From: an uncultured Bacteroidales bacterium
GTDB taxonomy: Bacteria; Bacteroidota; Bacteroidia; Bacteroidales; Paludibacteraceae
Direction of reading: 5' to 3'
DNA: 45,724 bases
Assembly: GCA_903927945.1 (NCBI GenBank)
Contig: CAIYOZ010000415.1
Coordinates: 1 to 45,724 of the forward strand
Position numbers and translations under genes: made by a program. Position 1 is the first letter of the stretch, and every line of letters starts with the position of its first letter. This document shows, in pieces, positions 42,332 through 45,724 of this stretch. Below the pieces are notes generated by a model. The model searched no databases. It had not been told where the DNA came from and saw only the letters and a list, made by a program, of their open reading frames with translations.

Positions 42332-45300
42332 TTAGAAGGTTACGTTAAGTCCAAAAGTGGTTCCAAAGCTCTTTGGATAAGACGAATAATCGCATCCCGG
42401 CGTTAAACCCGAAGCACTTGTTCCCCGGATAGCAGTACTTACCTCAGGATCATATCCGGTGTAATTTGTCAACAGGAATACATTGCTAAGTGTGCAATAA
42501 ACCCTGAATTGACTGCATCCAAACTTCCTGGTTGTTTTCTTAGGTATCGTATAGCCAACTGTCACATTTTGCAAGCGAAGATATGATCCGTCTTCTATTG
42601 CCCAGGAGTGTGCAACAACCTGAGTGGTACTGAACGACCAGGGTGACCAGTACTGTTTAGCGTTTGCCCCTTCATTCATGGCAGCAAGCGTTGGTAAATC
42701 CGTAACATAATTACCGGTAGCATCGATATACGTATACCTGTTGCCCGAACTCATAAATCCGATTAAATTTGGATAGGTATCCGAAGACCGGTAGTTCTGA
42801 GCCATGGCAACCTTATCCGCATTGTAAATCTGATTTCCATATACATAGTTGAACAGCAAGGCTACATCAAATCCATGAAATGAACCGTTAATGGTAAAAC
42901 CTCCCGTGAATTTAGGTGCTGTTTTTCCGATAGTTGTTTGGTCGTAACTATCAACCACTCCATCCGGAACTCCATTTGGACCTGAGATATCCTTAAATTT
43001 GATAGTACCAGGCCTTACCCCGATTTTGCCACCTACAATGGTATTATTCGCAACCCCCGCTGCTAAAATATATTTTTTTGTAGTGGGATCATAGGAAGTA
43101 AAATCTGTCGTTTTGTAATAACCATCGGTTACATATCCCATGATCAATCCTACCGGTTGTCCAACCCGAACCTGATAGTCGTAATAATTGGTCAGATCGG
43201 TACCTGCCCATCCGGAAGCATATTCCTGAAGGTTTATTCCATCCGCCAGCTTATCAACATTTGAATGATTAAACGCAATATTGAAATTAACCTGCAAACT
43301 ATAATCTTTGTGTTGGATCAGGTTTCCATTTAAGGTTAATTCAATGCCTTTGTTTGATATTTGACCAACATTTTCCATAACCGTGGAATAACCCGGTGCA
43401 ACAATCTTTCTCTCAATCAGCAGGTCGGAAGTCGTATTCCAGTAACCTTCCAGGGTTCCGGTCAGTTTTTCATTGAATAATCCGAAATCCAATCCTACAT
43501 TCTTGGTAATTGTAGATTCCCATTTAAGATTTGGATTTGCCATTTGAGTATTGGTAGGAGCGTAATAATTATTAGGAGCATCTCCTAAGGCGTACGTTTT
43601 GGTGGTCTGCAAGGCATAATCGAGTTTGTACATAGTATTTGCTATCCGATTGTTTCCGGAAGCTCCATAACTCAAACGTAATTTAAGGTTGGAAATAGAA
43701 AGTGCATTCTTAATACCTTCCATGAATGGTTCTTCGTATATTCTCCAGGCAAAGGCTCCGGCAGGGAAATATCCCCATTGTTTGCCGGGTGCAAACTTAG
43801 AAGAACCATCAGTACGCATTGTCAATGTTAATAAATACCGGTCATTTAATATGTAGTTAAACCTGCCGAAATAAGATTCCAGGTTATCCTGCGGATAAAG
43901 AAAACTTGTTACAGAACTTGCTCCTGCTCCCAGTGCAATGTTTGGGAATATTTTTTCAGGTGCCAGGCTGTTTGCAAATTGCTTGGCTGTAATAAAATTA
44001 TACCCTGTCTGACCCGAAATAACTTCCTGACCTACCATTAAATCAACCTTTTGATGGGTTGAAATGATTTTCTTGTAAGTTAATGTATTGGCAATGCGAT
44101 ATTTTCCCGATTGTCCTTTATTCCATTCAATATAAGGTAATCCGTTCGTATCGCTTCCATATCTTACCTGGCTGGTAAACTGACCATAGTAATTTTTATA
44201 CTCATCGAATGAGTATTCATAACCGGCATCCATCCGATAGGTCAGTTCAGGCAATATATTCCACTCCAGGCCCCCGGAGAAATTAAATATCCTGTCATTT
44301 TTTTGTCTCCAGTATTGAGCTGCCAGCTGTGCCAGGGTTAAATGTCCCTGAAGCCAGTTTTCATAATCCACTTCATCCAGTGTTGTAGGGTCAACCGGAT
44401 TGTATTCTTGTAAACCAACTACAGGAGGCCTTGTAATGGTTCGGGATGTACGTACTTTATACGTTCCACCCGAAGTTCCCGACCCGTCAACTTCGGTATC
44501 TGAAAACCTGCCACTGAAATTTACTCGTAAGCTTTTAGATATTTCGTGATTGATTTTGAAATTTGAATTAAGACGGGTATACACATTTCCAACCATCAGA
44601 CCGGCGTTATTTACATAGGTGGCACCTGCTGAAAATTTTGTTTTTTCTGTTCCTCCCTGGATATTGATGTTATGCTGATAGGATAACATTTGTCCCCCGA
44701 AAAGGTCGTTCTGCCAGTCATGACCAGCTTTGCTCTTATAAATGTCAAAATCCTGAAAGACTCCGAATGTGTTGTAGAAATCAGATAGCGCTGCTGACCC
44801 GTTGATGGCTGCATATTCATAGTTCTGCTTAACGTACTCGTACGGATCTAAAACTTGCAATCGTTTTGAAAGCGATTTGATTTGTAAATATCCGTTATAA
44901 GAGACCGTTGTTTTTCCTGCCACAGCTGATTTAGTGGTGATAAGCACTACTCCATTCGACCCCTGTGAGCCATAAATTGCAGTCGAAGAGGCATCTTTCA
45001 ATACTTCAAAACTTTGAATATCATTCGGGGCAATATCACTGATACTCGATACCGGAAAACCATCCACCACATACAAGGGTGCATTATCACCTGTAATAGA
45101 CTGTCCACCGCGAACCCTAACCACTACTTCCGCATCCGGGGAACCATCGGTAGTGGTCACCTGAACACCGGTCAAACGTCCGGTAATTGCTTCTGCTATG
45201 TTAGAAACGGGCATTTTTGAAATCGTCTCAGCACCTACGGAAGTTACTGAACCCGTTAAATCACGCTTCCTGACCGTTCCATAACCAATGACCACTAAAT

Positions 45301-45613
45301 CGTCCAATTGGTTTGAATTCGATTCCAGATTGACTATCAAATCTTTAGTTTTTCCTCCCTGAAGGGCAAGTTCAAAATTCTTCATCCCGATATACGAAAA
45401 AAACAAGATCGTTGAATTCGGATTTTGAACTACCAGGCTGAACTTACCGTTCATGTCGGTGATCGTTCCTTTTAAAGTTCCTTTGATTTTTACAGATGCT
45501 CCGGGGAGTGCTTCGCCCGTGTCATCTTTTACTAACCCTGTAACGGTGGTTTGTGCCGTTGCGTAACAAACACAAAATACTGCCAGCAGCAATGCGAAGA
45601 GATGTTTTCTCAT
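42332..45613 (-). CDS. SusC-family TonB-dependent outer-membrane transporter
   Basis: A 1093-residue SusC/RagA-type receptor that imports oligosaccharides using TonB energy. It has a signal peptide (about 1-21), then a carboxypeptidase-regulatory-like N-terminal extension (about 22-97: GLVKDDTGEALPGASVKIKG), a plug domain starting near VVIGYGTVRKRDLTGSV and containing DASSTAIYGSQGSNGVVLIT, and a 22-strand barrel closing with TTFGLNVTF. The terminal Phe is the usual outer-membrane signature. No anti-sigma interaction domain is apparent, consistent with HTCS control. It is the first gene of the right arm. The minus strand at 45678-45669 reads TATTTCTTTG, an imperfect -7 element. Further upstream regulatory sequence is cut off by the window edge. 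Confidence 0.96.
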   Translation of the reverse strand: MRKHLFALLLAVFCVCYATAQTTVTGLVKDDTGEALPGASVKIKGTLKGTITDMNGKFSLVVQNPNSTILFFSYIGMKNFELALQGGKTKDLIVNLESNSNQLDDLVVIGYGTVRKRDLTGSVTSVGAETISKMPVSNIAEAITGRLTGVQVTTTDGSPDAEVVVRVRGGQSITGDNAPLYVVDGFPVSSISDIAPNDIQSFEVLKDASSTAIYGSQGSNGVVLITTKSAVAGKTTVSYNGYLQIKSLSKRLQVLDPYEYVKQNYEYAAINGSAALSDFYNTFGVFQDFDIYKSKAGHDWQNDLFGGQMLSYQHNINIQGGTEKTKFSAGATYVNNAGLMVGNVYTRLNSNFKINHEISKSLRVNFSGRFSDTEVDGSGTSGGTYKVRTSRTITRPPVVGLQEYNPVDPTTLDEVDYENWLQGHLTLAQLAAQYWRQKNDRIFNFSGGLEWNILPELTYRMDAGYEYSFDEYKNYYGQFTSQVRYGSDTNGLPYIEWNKGQSGKYRIANTLTYKKIISTHQKVDLMVGQEVISGQTGYNFITAKQFANSLAPEKIFPNIALGAGASSVTSFLYPQDNLESYFGRFNYILNDRYLLTLTMRTDGSSKFAPGKQWGYFPAGAFAWRIYEEPFMEGIKNALSISNLKLRLSYGASGNNRIANTMYKLDYALQTTKTYALGDAPNNYYAPTNTQMANPNLKWESTITKNVGLDFGLFNEKLTGTLEGYWNTTSDLLIERKIVAPGYSTVMENVGQISNKGIELTLNGNLIQHKDYSLQVNFNIAFNHSNVDKLADGINLQEYASGWAGTDLTNYYDYQVRVGQPVGLIMGYVTDGYYKTTDFTSYDPTTKKYILAAGVANNTIVGGKIGVRPGTIKFKDISGPNGVPDGVVDSYDQTTIGKTAPKFTGGFTINGSFHGFDVALLFNYVYGNQIYNADKVAMAQNYRSSDTYPNLIGFMSSGNRYTYIDATGNYVTDLPTLAAMNEGANAKQYWSPWSFSTTQVVAHSWAIEDGSYLRLQNVTVGYTIPKKTTRKFGCSQFRVYCTLSNVFLLTNYTGYDPEVSTAIRGTSASGLTPGCDYSSYPKSFGTTFGLNVTF

Positions 45614-45687
45614 AAAGTGTGATTAATAAATAATATTTGACTCTTGATGTTTAATACTTTTGATGGTACAAAGAAATACTAATTAAT

Positions 45688-45699
45688 ACTGAATAATGT
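45688..45699 (-). promoter_or_regulatory. Partial upstream motif before susC
   Basis: The 12-mer actgaataatgt is identical to 39633-39644 before the GH3 gene. The second half of the motif (ggatct about 40 bp on) would fall just beyond the window end, so it cannot be checked here. Confidence 0.35.
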
Positions 45700-45724
45700 G
45701 TAATAATCGGTATAGAACTTGCAC

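Overview
This 45.7 kb window looks like a chromosomal segment of a Bacteroidota bacterium, most likely of the order Bacteroidales; a Paludibacter-like relative would fit, but the genus is a guess. The evidence is a SusC/SusD pair, a hybrid two-component system (HTCS) regulator, several proteins with C-terminal sorting domains of the type IX secretion system (T9SS), Bacteroidota-type -7 boxes (TAnnTTTG) and AT-rich spacers. I saw no rRNA, tRNA, CRISPR array, transposase, integrase or phage gene.

Left flank (1-6.7 kb): a copper-export pair (P-type ATPase CopA, then a CopZ-like chaperone) on the minus strand. Next is a plus-strand overlapping trio: a DUF6249-like membrane protein, an ECF sigma factor and a small DUF5056-like membrane protein. 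A minus-strand leucine-rich-repeat surface protein with a T9SS-like tail follows.

Core (7.4-45.7 kb): a large pectin utilisation locus. Its left arm (7.4-15.9 kb, minus strand) reads GH28, GH105, CE8 pectinesterase, CE12 acetylesterase, GH28, GH43. Diverging from it is the plus-strand HTCS regulator (16.2-20.6 kb), followed by a plus-strand beta-helix surface protein (20.8-24.2 kb). The right arm (24.8-45.6 kb, minus strand) is transcribed SusC, SusD, FN3 lipoprotein, GH3 with PA14, GH3 with CBM6, giant CE8, FISUMP lipoprotein, GH28, a second beta-helix protein, GH28. The predicted logic is binding and outside attack by SusC/D and T9SS-exported GH28, CE8 and GH3 proteins, import through SusC, then periplasmic trimming and de-esterification by enzymes that carry only a signal peptide. 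The HTCS would sense a pectin fragment. No polysaccharide lyase of a family I recognise lies in the window, although GH105 normally acts on lyase products.

The most unusual material is between genes. Two long palindromic elements (6938-7131 and 24378-24586) are built from 11-bp units. Perfect palindromes flank the giant CE8 gene, and a further strong stem-loop follows the SusC/D/FN3 block, all without U-tracts. A bipartite upstream motif recurs before GH43, one GH28 and one GH3 gene, and half of it before susC. Most spacers of the locus carry short tandem repeats with periods of 7, 8, about 10 or 11 bp.
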